A DNA stretch of 64,000 nt from Umbilicaria muhlenbergii (Eukaryota > Ascomycota > Lecanoromycetes > Umbilicariales > Umbilicariaceae). Both the position numbers and the translations under genes were made by a program. Position 1 is the first letter of the stretch; each line of letters starts with the position of its first letter. The stretch is from positions 1,302,001-1,366,000 of the forward strand of contig KK106987.1 of the NCBI GenBank assembly GCA_000611775.1, read 5' to 3'. A model generated the notes under the pieces. That model did not search any database. It was not told where the DNA came from and saw only the letters and a program-made list of their open reading frames with translations. Of this stretch, positions 1-11,961 are shown one piece after another.

Positions 1-1000
1 ACAGACATCACACCTCCCCCTTTTCAACACCTTATAAAGTCATGAGAGCCTCATCTCTATGCAGGAGGTGTTAAAGTCATGAGATGAAAACTTTAAAAAT
101 ACCTGAATGAAATTAATCAGAATCAGGAGCTGATGTCAGAGCAATTCTTTATTGAATGAGATTTCATCATCTGAGCAGGCATCTACCTTGAGAAAACAGT
201 CATGAGTGACTGATGAAAGCAAAAGGAGCAGCATGATCACATTTAAGTCATTTATGACAACTTTTTAAAGGTTCTAAAGAAGAACTTATCCTCTGATGAA
301 GACACAAATGAACAAAATATCATCACCTTCAATGCAGTTGAACTCTGCAGTCATGATATAATCACCTCCTGATACAATAAATTATCAGAACTCTATCACT
401 TCCTTTCAACTTCACACAAGGAAATCAGTGAGATGCTCATTTAAGATCACTGATGATCAAGACTTCCTCATCACATCTTGACTGAATTATGATGTTGAGA
501 TTCAATGCAGGTTGCAAGACAGTCAGTGCAGGAAATTTCAGTGCATCTTGATGTCATCATCAATCATGAACTGTTCTGAAGCTGTTCAGACACTAAAAAG
601 GACTGTTAAAACAAGATTGATGACATAAACAAAAGTACAACACTGACATCATACTATGACAGAAAAGAATCTTTCACTGAACAATAAACCTCTCACCCTC
701 AACAATTCAATCATGAAAGAGAGAACAATTCATGAGGTTTTTATCAAGAAAGTAATCATGATCAAAGCTGAAATTTAAATCACATATCAGTTGCAGAGAA
801 AGTGATCATGACAATAATGCAGACATTCACAGGACCCTCATGCTGACAAGAAGACTTTATTCTCAAGAATGAAGTGAATGCACAAAAAGCAGCAGGCCTC
901 TGTATCAAGTGTGAAGTCATTAATCATTGAATAAACAATTGTATGACTGAATGATCTACAGCCGTCTTCACTGCAGTCAATGCAAATAAATGACTCATGA
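1..1000 (+). pseudogene. gag remnant of left family-A element, with CCHC zinc knuckle
   Basis: Reading through TGA codons gives a Gag-like protein. Near its end, at about 901-945, is a CCHC zinc knuckle: C-I-K-C, four residues, H, four residues, C. The right copy has the same knuckle (minus strand, about 48970-49020). There the gag start is visible at 50293, 54 bp inside the 5' LTR, and the N-terminus looks coiled-coil. In the left copy the N-terminal third lies outside the window. Many TGA stops fall where Trp or Arg is expected, so no functional Gag can be made. Protease-like sequence follows and runs towards the RT at about 1690. Confidence 0.75.
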
Positions 1001-3127
1001 ATCACCTTCAGTTTGCCTCACTACTGATTATTGATGATATCTCACGTCTGATATCAGGGCAACTAGAGGTGAAACTGCACATAATGACAATGAGTGATAT
1101 GATGAGCAAATCTCCACAATATTCATATATTATCAACAATGACAGTCAGAGCAATACAATCACATGAGATGTTGTCAATAAGCTGTCTCTACTGACTGAA
1201 TCCTATGAGGCTCAAGGCAATGCATGAGGTAATGTGATTGAGTTATCAGAGTCTGTCATACTGATGATTACAGCATATGACACTGACAGTCAACTTTACC
1301 ATTATAGCAATCATTTCTTTATCACATAAGACAACACATCAGCTCCTTTTGTCCTCAGGTTATCATTTCTAGTTCATGTAAACTCAAATCACTACTATAA
1401 TACAGGTAAATTTCTATGAAGAAAGTTAAAACATACTACTGCACATCATATATTCACTGTCAGTGAAAAGAAGGTGTTGAAGAATGTTTTACATATGAAC
1501 AACCTCATCATTACTGACTGCTTTATAGAGCAGAAGAACCTAGTGGCTGATATGAAAAAATATACCCTACAGATGAACTCATTGTGATATGACAAAAAGT
1601 AAAAAAATGTTTATGACAGTCTACCTCCTGAATATCATGACTTCACAGACATATTTTAAGCAGCTGAGAAGCAGTCTCTACTTGAGAGAGGTTCACATGA
1701 TCATGTCATTAACTTGAAATCAGAGCAGCAACCTTCATTCAGAAAGTTATACTCAATGTCTTCAGCTGAGCTCAATGTACTGAAGGTATATTTAAATGAT
1801 GTTATGAAGGCAGGCATAATTTATAAATTAATATCATTTGCAGCTTCACCTGTTATGTTTGTACTGAAATCAGACAGCAGCTTACAACTAGTCATTGATT
1901 ATAAACGCTTGAATGATATTATCATTAAAAATCACTACTCATTATCACTTATATCAGACATGTTGAATCATCTTCAAGGAGTTAAGAAGTTCACTAAGCT
2001 GAACTGCAAGAATGCATATAATCAAATATGAATCAAGGGCAGAGATGAGTGAAAAACAGCATTCTAAACATGATTCAGCCTGTTTAAATATCTTGTCATG
2101 CCTTTCAGTCTCATGAATGCTCCTGCTACATTTCAGGCATTCATTGATAAGACTTTTAATGAGTTTCTTGATATAATCTGTGTGATTTATCTAGATGATA
2201 TCCTGATCTTCAGCAAAGATGAATCTGAACATGAGGAGCATGTACAACAAGTATTAATTATGTTACAACATCATGATCTTCACTTTAAGATCAGCAAATG
2301 CTTCTTTAATGCAATGAAAGTGAACTTCCTGAGGTTTAAGATCAATACTGAAGGCATACATATGAGTTCAGAAAGGATTCACGCCGTCAAAGAATGACTA
2401 CCCTCAGAGAATGTTCATGAATTGCAGATCTTTTTAGGCTTCATCAACTTCTTCTGAAGGTTTATAAGAGATTATTCATGAATTGCAGCATCACTGTTAA
2501 ATCTCCTGAAAACAGGAAAGAATAAAAAGAAGATTAAAGATACATCATCCTCTCCTCTTCAGTCTCAACAGATTATTATTAAAAGAAAGCAGAACAGCCT
2601 GACCTCATTGTGAAGATTTAATACAAAATATTCAGCATGCAATCTGCAAGTCAGAGGAAAGTTATAACAAGAAAACATCATACCTGCCTCTTTTTCACTC
2701 TCAGGAGTCACATTGAAAGCATTTAATGCTCTGAAGGAGACCTTCATGAGTGCTTCATTACTACATTATTTTAATGAAAATAAACTCATGAGGGTTGAAA
2801 CAGACGCCTCTGAATTCACAATTGATGAAATCTTGATGCAACACTTCAAGGTCAACAGTCAATTGCACTGATTATCAATTATTTATTACAGCAAGAAGCT
2901 GTTAAATACTGAGACTTGATATGATACAGGTGAGCAAGAGCTCCTTGTCATCATGAAAGTCATGCATCATTAATGACATTACTGTTGAGGCGCTAGGCAC
3001 CTGATCATCATATTGACTGATCATGCAAACCTTGTTTGGTTTATGACTACCTCAAACCTCACACAAAGGCAGCTCAAGTGGGCTGAAAAGCTCACTGAGT
3101 ATGACTTTAAGGTCACATATCAAGAGG

Positions 3128-5893
3128 GCAAGAAGAACTCTGCTGACAGTTTATCAAGATGACCTGATTATGAACTGCTGAAGACTGTCAGTACCTCAAC
3201 TGCTGCTGAAATAATGCAACAGTCCTTCCATTTAAGAAGCAAGGACTATAAGTCAGTGCAGAAGAAATTATACATGCTTGCTGCAATGACACTGCAGTCA
3301 AGACGCTCAGTACAACAAAAGTTACAACAAAAGAATGTTGTACCTGTCACAATGAATAATATCAGTATGATGAATATTGAAGTTGATGACATGACTGAAA
3401 CATCAGCAGTTCATGACCTACATGCTTGAGAAGCAAGCTGTGATGAACATATCAATATGATGAATACTGAAGCTGATGATACAACTGAAACATCAGCAGT
3501 TCATGACTTATATGCTCAAGAAGCAAGTCATGACTGAATGAGAAAACTTGAGTATGCAGAACCTGAGCAGCACTCAATTAAGGATAATGCAGCAAGCACT
3601 GTAATTATGAATGATGACACAAGTCATGTTTTTATTAACCTTTGAATTAAGGATAGCACTCCTTCTGCTGACACTGTTAAAGCGCTTCAACTCATGTCTA
3701 CTCACTCACCTCTAGGTGAGGAGATAACAGCTTATACAAGAATGTTTATTAAATAACTTGAATGTACAATTCATACTGAACAGTCAAAAGACGGTTTGAT
3801 ATGATGAGTATGACAGGGATTAACTACCCCTCTTGAGGATAAAAACAACTTGATCAGGTCAGAAATGACAAATATGATGATAATGCTCCCTGACATAATG
3901 AAATGTTGAGAGGAAATTGAGGATGTCATATATTATGATGATAAGATTTACATTTTACAGAACTCTGCCCTCTGCAATGCAGTGATCAGTCAATTTCATG
4001 ATGATGTCTTTGCAGGTCATTTCAGGAAATCAAGAATTATAAAATTGATGCAGTGATCTTATGACTGACTTGATGCTGTCAGAGATGTATGATGTTACTG
4101 TCATGACTGTGTCAAATGCCAAAAGGTGAAGTCAGCTCATCACAAATCATACAGATTATTAAACTCATTGTTAATTTTAACTGAGTCATGACATACAGTG
4201 ACAATGAACTTCATTATGAATCTGTCACTGAGCAGCACATATGAAAGTATGACATGAGATTCAATCCTTATCATAGTTAATAAGTTGATCAAAATGGCTC
4301 ACTATATTTCAGTACAGAAGACAATGTCAGTTGCTGACTTCATTGAAGTGTTTATTCAGAACATAATCAAGCATCATGATGTGTCAAAAGTCTTAATCAC
4401 AGACAGAGATAAATTGTTTACATCAGAGCAGTGAATCAGCTTCTGCTTTCACATGCAGTGTCATCATAACATGTCAACAGCTTTTCACCTGCAAACTGAT
4501 GATCAAACAGGCAAGAAGAACTCTGCTGACAGTTTATCAAGATGACCTGATTATGAACTGCTGAAGACTGTCAGTACCTCAACTGCTGCTGAAATAATGC
4601 AACAGTCCTTCCATTTAAGAAGCAAGGACTATAAGTCAGTGCAGAAGAAATTATACATGCTTGCTGCAATGACACTGCAGTCAAGACGCTCAGTACAACA
4701 AAAGTTACAACAAAAGAATGTTGTACCTGTCACAATGAATAATATCAGTATGATGAATATTGAAGTTGATGACATGACTGAAACATCAGCAGTTCATGAC
4801 CTACATGCTTGAGAAGCAAGCTGTGATGAACATATCAATATGATGAATACTGAAGCTGATGATACAACTGAAACATCAGCAGTTCATGACTTATATGCTC
4901 AAGAAGCAAGTCATGACTGAATGAGAAAACTTGAGTATGCAGAACCTGAGCAGCACTCAATTAAGGATAATGCAGCAAGCACTGTAATTATGAATGATGA
5001 CACAAGTCATGTTTTTATTAACCTTTGAATTAAGGATAGCACTCCTTCTGCTGACACTGTTAAAGCGCTTCAACTCATGTCTACTCACTCACCTCTAGGT
5101 GAGGAGATAACAGCTTATACAAGAATGTTTATTAAATAACTTGAATGTACAATTCATACTGAACAGTCAAAAGACGGTTTGATATGATGAGTATGACAGG
5201 GATTAACTACCCCTCTTGAGGATAAAAACAACTTGATCAGGTCAGAAATGACAAATATGATGATAATGCTCCCTGACATAATGAAATGTTGAGAGGAAAT
5301 TGAGGATGTCATATATTATGATGATAAGATTTACATTTTACAGAACTCTGCCCTCTGCAATGCAGTGATCAGTCAATTTCATGATGATGTCTTTGCAGGT
5401 CATTTCAGGAAATCAAGAATTATAAAATTGATGCAGTGATCTTATGACTGACTTGATGCTGTCAGAGATGTATGATGTTACTGTCATGACTGTGTCAAAT
5501 GCCAAAAGGTGAAGTCAGCTCATCACAAATCATACAGATTATTAAACTCATTGTTAATTTTAACTGAGTCATGACATACAGTGACAATGAACTTCATTAT
5601 GAATCTGTCACTGAGCAGCACATATGAAAGTATGACATGAGATTCAATCCTTATCATAGTTAATAAGTTGATCAAAATGGCTCACTATATTTCAGTACAG
5701 AAGACAATGTCAGTTGCTGACTTCATTGAAGTGTTTATTCAGAACATAATCAAGCATCATGATGTGTCAAAAGTCTTAATCACAGACAGAGATAAATTGT
5801 TTACATCAGAGCAGTGAATCAGCTTCTGCTTTCACATGCAGTGTCATCATAACATGTCAACAGCTTTTCACCTGCAAACTGATGATCAAACAG
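3128..5893 (+). repeat. Perfect-looking 1383-bp tandem duplication inside pol
   Basis: 3128-4510 and 4511-5893 are consecutive direct copies with an offset of 1383 bp. I saw no mismatch in the stretches compared. The unit runs from the end of RNase H (GKKNSADSLSR) to the integrase catalytic core (TDDQT). At 4510/4511 the coding order therefore jumps from integrase back to RNase H. After 5893 the integrase continues normally (ERQNQS). The right family-A copy has only one unit. Both copies carry the same TGA stops, so the duplication came after the mutations, or it is an assembly artefact. Confidence 0.93.
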
Positions 5894-6660
5894 AGAGGCA
5901 GAACCAGTCCCTGAAGATGTATTTATGCATATTCATTAATGAGCAGTAAGAGAACTGAGTGAAGCTTCTATTCTGCATGAAGTTCTCATACAACAACTTC
6001 ATACATGCTGCTACAGGAAAGAGCCCCTTTCAGCTTAACTTAAAGTGAGACCCTCAGATGAGCTTAAGTAAGCTGCTTATACAGCATTCACATGAACAAA
6101 TAAGATCCTATGCAGATGCACAGCAGCTTCAAGATCAAATTGCAACAGCTCAGAAGCAGTTACAACAAGTTAATGAGACATATGCAAATTATTATAATCA
6201 GCACTGAACAGAGATAACATTCAAAGAAGGTGATTTAATACTGATCAATGAAAAGAATGTGTCAGTGAACAAACAGATGAAGAAACTGCATTGAAAAAAG
6301 CTCAGCTCATTCATGATATGATGTGTGATAAGTTAATCATCATACAAACTTGACCTCTCAGAGGATCAAAACATCTATAATGTATTCAACATCACTTTAT
6401 TGAAGTCATTTTGAGGCACACATCATGTGTTCTCTGCATTGACAGGAAAAGACCTACTACTCAACTGAGATGATGAGTGAGAAGTTGAGACAATTGTGAA
6501 TAATCATGTTCATGACAGCAGGCTTCAATACCTCATTAAATGAAAATCAATGAACCAGGTGTGAAATGACACATGAGAGTCAACACACTTCATCTGCAAT
6601 GCAAAGGCAAAAATGCATAAATTTCATGCTGACAACCCTGACAAACAGAAATTCAGGTGA

Positions 6661-6835
6661 GCCTTAAGATGTGACTCTTCAAGATTGATTGAGAAGCTGT
6701 CACAAAAGTCATGAGCCTTAAGACGTGATCCTTTGAGGTTGATTGAGAGACTGTCACAAAAGTCATGAGCCTTAAGATGTGACCCTTCAAGATTAATTGA
6801 GAAGCTGTCACAAAAGTCATGAGTCTTAAGAACTG
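6661..6835 (+). repeat. 54-bp tandem repeat (3+ copies) at the C-terminus of pol
   Basis: Units start at about 6661, 6715, 6769 and (partial) 6823, an exact 54-bp period. In the frame of the chromodomain they encode an 18-residue repeat, ALRxDPxRLIExLSQKS followed by a TGA codon that probably replaces Trp. The right element has the same array on the minus strand at about 44340-44500. The repeat is thus an old part of the family's Pol C-terminal tail. Function unknown. Confidence 0.85.
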
Positions 6836-7614
6836 AAAACTTTGTCAGCTTTGTTAATCTGATCTCTTATGACAGAGCCTGTGCTCTACAATAAGTACAA
6901 CAGAGACTATGATGTTATGATGTTATGATGAGATCTTTAATAGGATTACTGCATGAATTACATTATCACAGACATGTCACATTGCAGAGAACACTCAAGC
7001 GCAGAAGCATTTCATTTCAGGTTTAAAGATTAAAGTGAACTTGAAATCAACATCTTGCACTCAACTCTTCATCAGTGCTGCATTAAGTCATCTTCATTTA
7101 TCTACTTGTCTTCTGCTGTCTTAAATTCTTCTTCATTGTCTGATGAAGCCTCTGACCTCATCTCCTCAACATGATGCTGCTCACAGAGTTTGATATACTC
7201 TTGATGATGACAAGATTAATGAGTGTTGAGGATGCAAAGAGCGTGAGCAGTGCTTTTCAGCAAGACAGCAAGAGCTTAAATGAGCTCCTCAGGACTACTG
7301 AATTAACACATTTCAACCTTAAGAGAGTCAAGAAACTCATGTTGAGGAGCAGCTGCAGAGGGTGCAGAGAATGTCAGTAGTGACTGATAAGAGACAGCAG
7401 CATGAGGAATTGATCAGCTGTCAAGCGCTATACAACAATTAACATATCAGTAGTACAACAGTGCAACAGTACAGCAGTATGACAAAAGATTGTATGTATA
7501 ACAGTACAACAAAATGTTGTATGTATGACAGTATGACAAAATGTCATAAGTATGACAAGTACATCATATTCATACTAAATGAAACAAAATGAAAGGAGAT
7601 TAAGAAAGGCAGAC

Positions 7615-8279
7615 TTACAGTGTGCTGTCACTCCTCCTGTCATCATAAGCATGCGTGCATGAAACAACAACATCAGAGCTCTCAGAGGCTGAGGCAGTGA
7701 TGATCAGAGGCTTCATCATGCATTGATCATGAGGGTTGCAGAGTGACATGCAACAAGCGCAGGCTGAATTGACCTGTGACATGAAGCACTGATCAACTTC
7801 AGCTCTTCTGCAAGAGTCACAGTGAGCAGTACCTGACAGCATGTGATTGAGGTTCTCTCAAATCACACGCTCATGATGATGAGCCTGCTGCACATGAGCT
7901 GGCAGCAAGGTATCATCATGACATCACACAGAGCAGGAACCACTGCTGAAGATGTCACTCAGAGGTAAACACTTGACCCTCTTCAGGTGCTGAACAGTCA
8001 GTTTTATCACTCTGTTTCCTCATCTCTTTCTGAAGGTGTCAATCATCACAGTTTCATTCATTGACTCTGACTCAGAGCCCTCCTCATCACACTGAGCTCA
8101 GAGATCAACAGGCTTCCCTGATGAAGGCGGGTCTTCACTGTTGTCCACGGCTGTGAGTTCAAGAGTTCAAGTATTGATTGCTTATATATCATGTTAGCAT
8201 TCATATGATGTATGACAGGAAGTATGACATCACAAGAATGTTGAGTCATGAGCTGCAAGCTTCATGACACTCCCTTCAT
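7615..8279 (-). pseudogene. Antisense cysteine-rich gene of family A (left copy, decayed)
   Basis: On the strand opposite to gag-pol, between pol and the 3' LTR, a reading frame starts at ATG 8277-8279. A probable ~50-nt intron ends at about 8190 (CTAAC branch point then AG). The frame then runs in one phase to TAA at 7615. The C-terminal part, open from 7842, has ordered cysteines: C-D-S-C, C, C-A-C-C, C, C. It is preceded by an acidic/Ser segment and a basic segment. In-frame TGA codons occur where Trp or Arg stood: the TGA at residue 6 is TGG in the copy at 11433-11961. The same gene is present in the right element (42956-43613). No family recognised; the cysteines suggest metal binding. 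Confidence 0.6.
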
Positions 8280-8653
8280 GAGGTGAACACCTCTGCAATG
8301 AGAATGACATCATGAAGTCATCAGGTCACTCAACAAGCTGCAGAAAAGTCATGAGAAGTATGACAACATGTCATAATAGAAATGATGAAGAAGAAACACA
8401 AGGGAAGGGGTGTTTTAAACCTACAGTAAACATTGTGGTTTTTGATGTTTATGTTATGAAGAAAGCTTACTGCCAGCGTGATATCATCATCATTAAGTGA
8501 GGCATGTGATCAGCCTTACTTTAGTGCAGTTTCACGTGATCATTCTACAAGTTCAACATGCTCACCCTACAACCTCAACTGTTATGACGTCATAATGAAG
8601 TTTATGAGTGGTCAGTTGGCTTCAGGGATGACGTCATGAGAAGGGGAATGCTG

Positions 8654-8924
8654 TGTCAGGGTCATCATATAATAGTATGACAGTACAACATTATAGTACA
8701 ACACTATAATATGACATTATATAAATATGATGACTCAGCGCCTAGCGCCTTGACATCAAGTGAAAACTCTTCACAAGGAGGTTCAGAAACCTGCTTCCTC
8801 AGTGATCAGTTTTGCCACTGAATAGAAGATGTATAATCACTGCATTAACTTTATCATGACTTTTGCTTATGACACTCTGTTCAAACATCACTATGACACT
8901 CTGTTGTACACCTCACCTTTTACA
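8654..8924 (+). repeat. 3' LTR of left family-A element (271 bp)
   Basis: Begins TGTCAGGG and ends TTACA (TG..CA), preceded by a purine-rich tract (GAGAAGGGGAATGCTG) that serves as polypurine tract. It matches the LTRs at 12329-12614, 42333-42592 and 50347-50606 along its length, including the segment around CTTCACAAGGAGG. The 5-bp sequence just outside is CAATA; the partner target duplication lies outside the window. Confidence 0.9.
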
Positions 8925-8961
8925 CAATATTATTTTAATCATTATAACATCACCTGTTACA
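8925..8961 (-). repeat. 37-bp scrap of a family-C LTR
   Basis: Read on the minus strand from 8961, the sequence TGTAACAGGTGATGT and the next ~20 bases match the start of the 397-bp family-C LTRs (36160 and 58690), differing only by C->T and G->A changes. It is cut off at 8925 by the LTR of the left family-A element. This suggests that a family-C element had inserted into element E and was then hit by family A. Confidence 0.65.
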
Positions 8962-11432
8962 CCTTTATCTTTCTTTGAAACAAAAAGGATGAGTGCCTCA
9001 GCAGAGTTCATGAAATGACAGATTTAATCTTTTATTAAAATGTCATTCAAGTATTCTCATAACACCTTTAACTTAGTATTGAAGAAGTTATATAAAAGAT
9101 CATAAGATGAGTCTTTGCTGTTCAGATCAATCACATGATCACTGATTTTATAAGATGAAAAAAGTTCAGCATTCTCTATGAAGAACACATCTGTATAATT
9201 AGTGTATTTCTTAAGTATAACTGATATTATAATAGCACTTTGTATGCGCACTTTTAATTCAACATCATCACTTCAACTGACTCATATCACAACATAAACA
9301 GCAGATTAATCTTGAATCTCTTTTATAAATTCATCAGGTGACTGTAACTTAATGAATTAATTTTTAATGTTGAAATATCACACCTTGATTTCACAATCAA
9401 TTCATACATGCTCAGTTTTTAATGCAGAGAATTCAAGAATAAGAGGTGATCCTAATTTTTTTAAAGTATAAAATACATGTTCACAGTCTCAAAACTGTCC
9501 TCAATTGTTAATAAGTTGATAACACACATGATAAACACTGAAGCAGTAAGCCTTCTGATTATTTAAGAATTAAGATTACAGTAATGAGTCCTTCATTTGA
9601 GTCAATTGATGCTCAATAATGAAATGTTAAAAAATCATATTAACTTCAGCTCTCATATTCAATAGAGCTTGCATGAGTATAACATTATTATTGTTAAGGA
9701 TTTGTTCATCAACAATTAAATTAAACTTCAAAACTACTTTTGTTCAGCACTTCAACAGCATGAAGTCTTCACTGAAGTGTTTTCATTTTTTAATGTTGAA
9801 AAAGCTGTAATTAAGATTTTATTCAGATTAAGATTCTTTGCAGATTGTGAATAATCAAGGGAATAATATCTCTTCTGATTATAATTTTAATTAATTATGT
9901 GTAATAAGTTTTTTATTACAGGTGTCTTCAGTGATCTGCTTTTATATTTATTATTTCATTTACTTTTTATTTTGCTCTTGCTGAGCTTGTGATCCTTATT
10001 CTTCATAGGCTTCAATGACAGCTTAAATTTATAATTAAAAGTAATTATTGTATTAATATTTACTTTTAACTTTATGACATCTCTCAAACATAGATTATTC
10101 TTCAGGTGTGCAGTCAAGATGATAATTTTTTTTAAATTATGAATAAGTCTTAATAATTCATTAAGGCTGCTTGAACCTCAGGTTTTAATTTTGTAAAAAA
10201 GTGAGTCCTCATGTGCTCTTTATTATAAAGAAGTAATTGAGCTTTCAAGATGCTTAAATAATTATTAAAAGCTTAAACTGATTAATGAGGTAATTAAACA
10301 ACATCATTATATAATTGAGTAATGTAAAGCTGATGATTCACAGAGTTCTCAATAATGTTGAGCAGAAATTTCACAAAATCATTTTAAATGATGATGAAAT
10401 AATTTTTAATCTCATTATCTTGCAGTCATGCCTTTGATTCACTTTTTAAGTATTACATGATATAAATCACTTTATTCTCTTCATAAGGGAAATCAGCTGA
10501 GCTGAAACAGAAGATATTTTTTATATTTCATATTTAATTCAGATGCTTCTTTATATTTTTATTATAATATAACAGTAACTCCTTTGCCTGAATTCATGAT
10601 TATATATTTCATGTTAATAATATTTCATCAGCACTTCACTTGCTTGTTATGAACTTAATATTCATTAAATTAAAGAACCTCTCAATTGAAGTATTAACAT
10701 GAGTGATAAGATTCTTAAATAAATTAACTTGCAGTATTAAAACTTCTTGTCAGAGCTGTTGCAGCTTTTATTATTTTAAAAGTTCATCTCACTGTCATCT
10801 TGTCTGTATAATTTTATTATTAATGTTACATATTATTTCACCTGAGGATTTCTCAGTCATGAAGTTCACTTCACTGATAACAGAGAAAATGAGTAATGTT
10901 TCATCATTATTTTATTAATTCTTCATCATCATATCTCATTCTGCTTTAAAAGTTTAATGTAATTGATTTTAAGTCTGCATCTTATCTCAAGTTATCACTT
11001 TTTAAAAGGTAAAGTTATTAGAACTGTTAAATTATAATATCTCTTATTAAAAAAGAAAGTATAGTCAAGGTATGTGACAACATGAGATATAAACATATAT
11101 AAAGTATATAATTTTAACTATATAAAACTAATAACTAAGAAGTGAAAGAGAGAGCAGCACAGAGTTTTATTATATGCATTGTTAAATCACTTAAAAAGCA
11201 TTAACTCAGATGTGTTATTATATCATGACAAGCAATTACTTAAAAAATTGATAAAACAAGTTAATCAGAGAGTTTTCTCTCATAAATATATCATTAAATT
11301 ATTAGTTAATATCATAGTCTTAAACTATATACACTTATGTTACACCTCTCACTAGATGGTACCTGATTGATACATATAGCAGGCGTACATGTAGTACTGC
11401 TCATGATGCTCAGAGCATGAGCACCCTGAGCA
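8962..11432 (-). mobile_element. Element E: old Ty3/gypsy fragment, strongly AT-rich
   Basis: Minus-strand gypsy remnant. Around 9251-9057 the reading frame contains the pre-RT block (DVFF..., DHVIDL, LYN...KLKVL), followed by an LND-I-L-I-KD and LFVSKKDKG stretch typical of the RT start. There the element is truncated at 8961. The part upstream in its own orientation (9300-11070) should be gag/protease but is too decayed to read. It has far more TpA than the neighbouring family-A sequence, which suggests a different or longer mutation history. A candidate 5' LTR lies at its right end. It appears to sit inside the family-A tail that resumes at 11433. Confidence 0.6.
11073..11432 (-). repeat. 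Candidate 5' LTR of element E
   Basis: Inferred from position. On the minus strand it would start TGCTCAGGGTG at 11432 and end ...TTGTCACA at 11073. The next bases, CAACA (11433-11437), match the family-A tail at the equivalent place (about 7752), so CAACA could be the target site. No second copy is available in the window, so the inner border is a guess. Confidence 0.35.
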
Positions 11433-11961
11433 CAACAAGCGCAGGCTGAATTGACCTGTGACATGAAGCACTGATCAACTTCAGCTCTTCTGCAAGAGTC
11501 ACAGTGAGCAGTACCTGACAGCATGTGACTGAGGTTCTCTCAAATCATACACTCATGATGATGACCCTGCTGCACGCGCGCTGACAGTGAGGTATCATCA
11601 TGACATCACACAGAGCAGGAACTGCTGCTGAAGATGTCACTCAGAGGTAGACACCTGACCCTCTTCAGGTGCTGAACAGTCAATTTTATCACCCTGTTTC
11701 CTCATCTCTTTCTGAAGGTGTTGATCATCACAGTTTCACTCACTGACTCTGACTCAGAGCCCTCCTCATCACACTGAGCCTGAAGATTGACGGGCTTCCC
11801 TGGCGGAGGCGGGTCTTCACTGTTGTCCACGGCCGTGGGTTCAAGAATTCAATTATTGATTGCCTATATACCATGTTAGCATTCATATGATATACGACAG
11901 GAAGTATGACACCACAAGAATGTTGAGCTGTGAGCTGCAAGCTCCATGATGCTCCCTTCAT
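11433..11961 (-). pseudogene. Antisense cysteine-rich gene, least mutated copy (3' truncated)
   Basis: Starts with ATG at 11959-11961 (MKGASWSLQL...), where residue 6 is TGG; the other two copies have TGA. A ~50-nt intron is likely, ending in GCTAACATGGTATATAG near 11869. Exon 2 then reads through a Pro-rich stretch (EDPPPPGKPVNL), an acidic stretch (CDEEGSESES) and a basic region towards the Cys-rich end (TAHCDSCRRAEVDQCF). It is cut at 11433 by element E before the last cysteines. A few TGA codons remain. The conserved intron end argues for a gene once transcribed from the LTR side, antisense to pol. Function unknown. Confidence 0.55.

Larger units (their letters stand above)
1020..6894 (+). 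pseudogene. pol remnant (PR-RT-RNase H-IN-chromodomain), left family-A element
   Basis: The RT has recognisable blocks: a KSDSSLQLVIDYKRLND-like stretch at about 1865-1920, LMNAPATFQAF at 2110-2143 and the catalytic YLDDILIF at about 2190. An RNase H region follows (2700-3180) and ends in an NSADSLSR-like motif. Integrase shows the zinc-binding HX..CxxC part (about 3980-4120) and catalytic-core pieces MNFI and ITDRDKLF. A chromodomain lies at about 6475-6590 with YLIKWKS, which places the element with chromoviruses. The frame continues into an 18-residue tandem repeat and stops at TAA 6892-6894. Open pieces survive at 1714-2031 and 2098-2397. Elsewhere TGA replaces Trp and Arg codons. The integrase and RNase H end are partly duplicated (see 3128-5893). 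Confidence 0.9.
1..8924 (+). mobile_element. Family-A Ty3/gypsy chromovirus, left copy (5' truncated by window)
   Basis: LTR retrotransposon read on the + strand in the order gag, protease, RT, RNase H, integrase, chromodomain, 3' tail, 3' LTR (8654-8924). Position 1 aligns with about 49913 of the inverted copy at 42333-50606, so roughly 690 bp (5' LTR and gag start) lie outside the window. Allowing for its private 1383-bp duplication, the size agrees with the 8274-bp right copy. Coding regions are riddled with in-frame TGA, and CpG is nearly absent. After the pol stop (6894), 6895-7614 holds a short + strand reading frame (7171-7380) of unknown meaning and simple GTACAAC/GTATGAC repeats. The element is dead as a coding unit but structurally almost complete. 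Confidence 0.93.

Noticed and set aside
3214-4812. Two identical 71-residue proteins as separate genes
   Set aside because: They are pieces of the duplicated pol segment, in the RNase H-integrase spacer, not genes.
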